Of a DNA stretch of 5,872 nt, positions 5,872 through 5,872 are shown piece by piece. Under the pieces are notes generated by a model that saw nothing but the letters and a program-made list of their open reading frames with translations, searched no databases and was not told where the DNA came from. Position numbers and translations under genes: made by a program. The stretch spans positions 1 to 5,872 of the forward strand of contig CALGBV010000125.1 of the NCBI GenBank assembly GCA_937884015.1, written 5' to 3'. This DNA is from an uncultured Bacteroidales bacterium (GTDB lineage: Bacteria; Bacteroidota; Bacteroidia; Bacteroidales; F082). The stretch's first letter is position 1. Every line of letters begins with the position of its first letter.

Positions 5872-5872
5872 G

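Noticed and set aside
1..5872. CRISPR array, tRNA, rRNA, riboswitch or insertion sequence
   Set aside because: No regularly spaced repeats, cloverleaf or conserved RNA motif, and no transposase-like frame was seen on either strand.

Overview
The window looks like chromosome of a member of the Bacteroidetes, probably Bacteroidales. Two intergenic regions carry the TAnnTTTG -7 promoter element of this phylum. The bL33 gene is followed directly by a DUF4295 gene, a family I know only from Bacteroidetes, and the rpmG–DUF4295–ftsY–rimO order is typical of the group. Composition is moderate (about 45-50% GC in the housekeeping genes), with two clear departures described below.

Layout, left to right. 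(1) Positions 1-882 hold the 3' part of a fused glutamate formimidoyltransferase/formimidoyl-THF cyclodeaminase gene (ftcD), a histidine-degradation and one-carbon enzyme. (2) A well-formed Bacteroidetes promoter (912-941) drives a short ribosomal operon, rpmG (bL33) plus a 50-codon DUF4295 gene that I add from direct translation. A strong 16-bp-stem terminator (1343-1382) closes it. (3) A short intergenic stretch with a dispersed-repeat-like sequence (about 1407-1454) precedes ftsY, the SRP receptor GTPase. (4) An AT-rich pair follows: a probable antitoxin overlapping by 4 bases a RelE/ParE-family toxin. It sits between ftsY and rimO, genes usually adjacent or close in this phylum. (5) rimO, the uS12 methylthiotransferase, begins with TTG five bases after the toxin stop and ends at a second terminator (4394-4419). 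(6) A second Bacteroidetes promoter overlaps that terminator and leads with almost no 5' leader into a secreted beta-propeller (PQQ-like repeat) protein. (7) From about 5558 to the right edge the sequence changes character. It becomes GC-rich (about 59% in a hand count of 5581-5760) and encodes, on the minus strand, an internal piece of a Na+/phosphate cotransporter. The propeller gene's stop codon lies inside this antisense cotransporter sequence, so both genes lose their 3' ends at one junction.

Functionally, the middle of the window is about the ribosome and protein targeting: two large-subunit proteins, the SRP receptor that docks ribosomes at the membrane, and an enzyme that modifies a small-subunit protein. 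The toxin of the inserted module may also act on translation, since many RelE-type toxins are ribosome-dependent mRNA nucleases, but this cannot be decided here.

I do not see a convincing new biological system. The points most worth following are the junction near 5558 (a real rearrangement or a chimeric assembly) and the toxin–antitoxin insertion that places rimO's TTG start directly behind the toxin gene.
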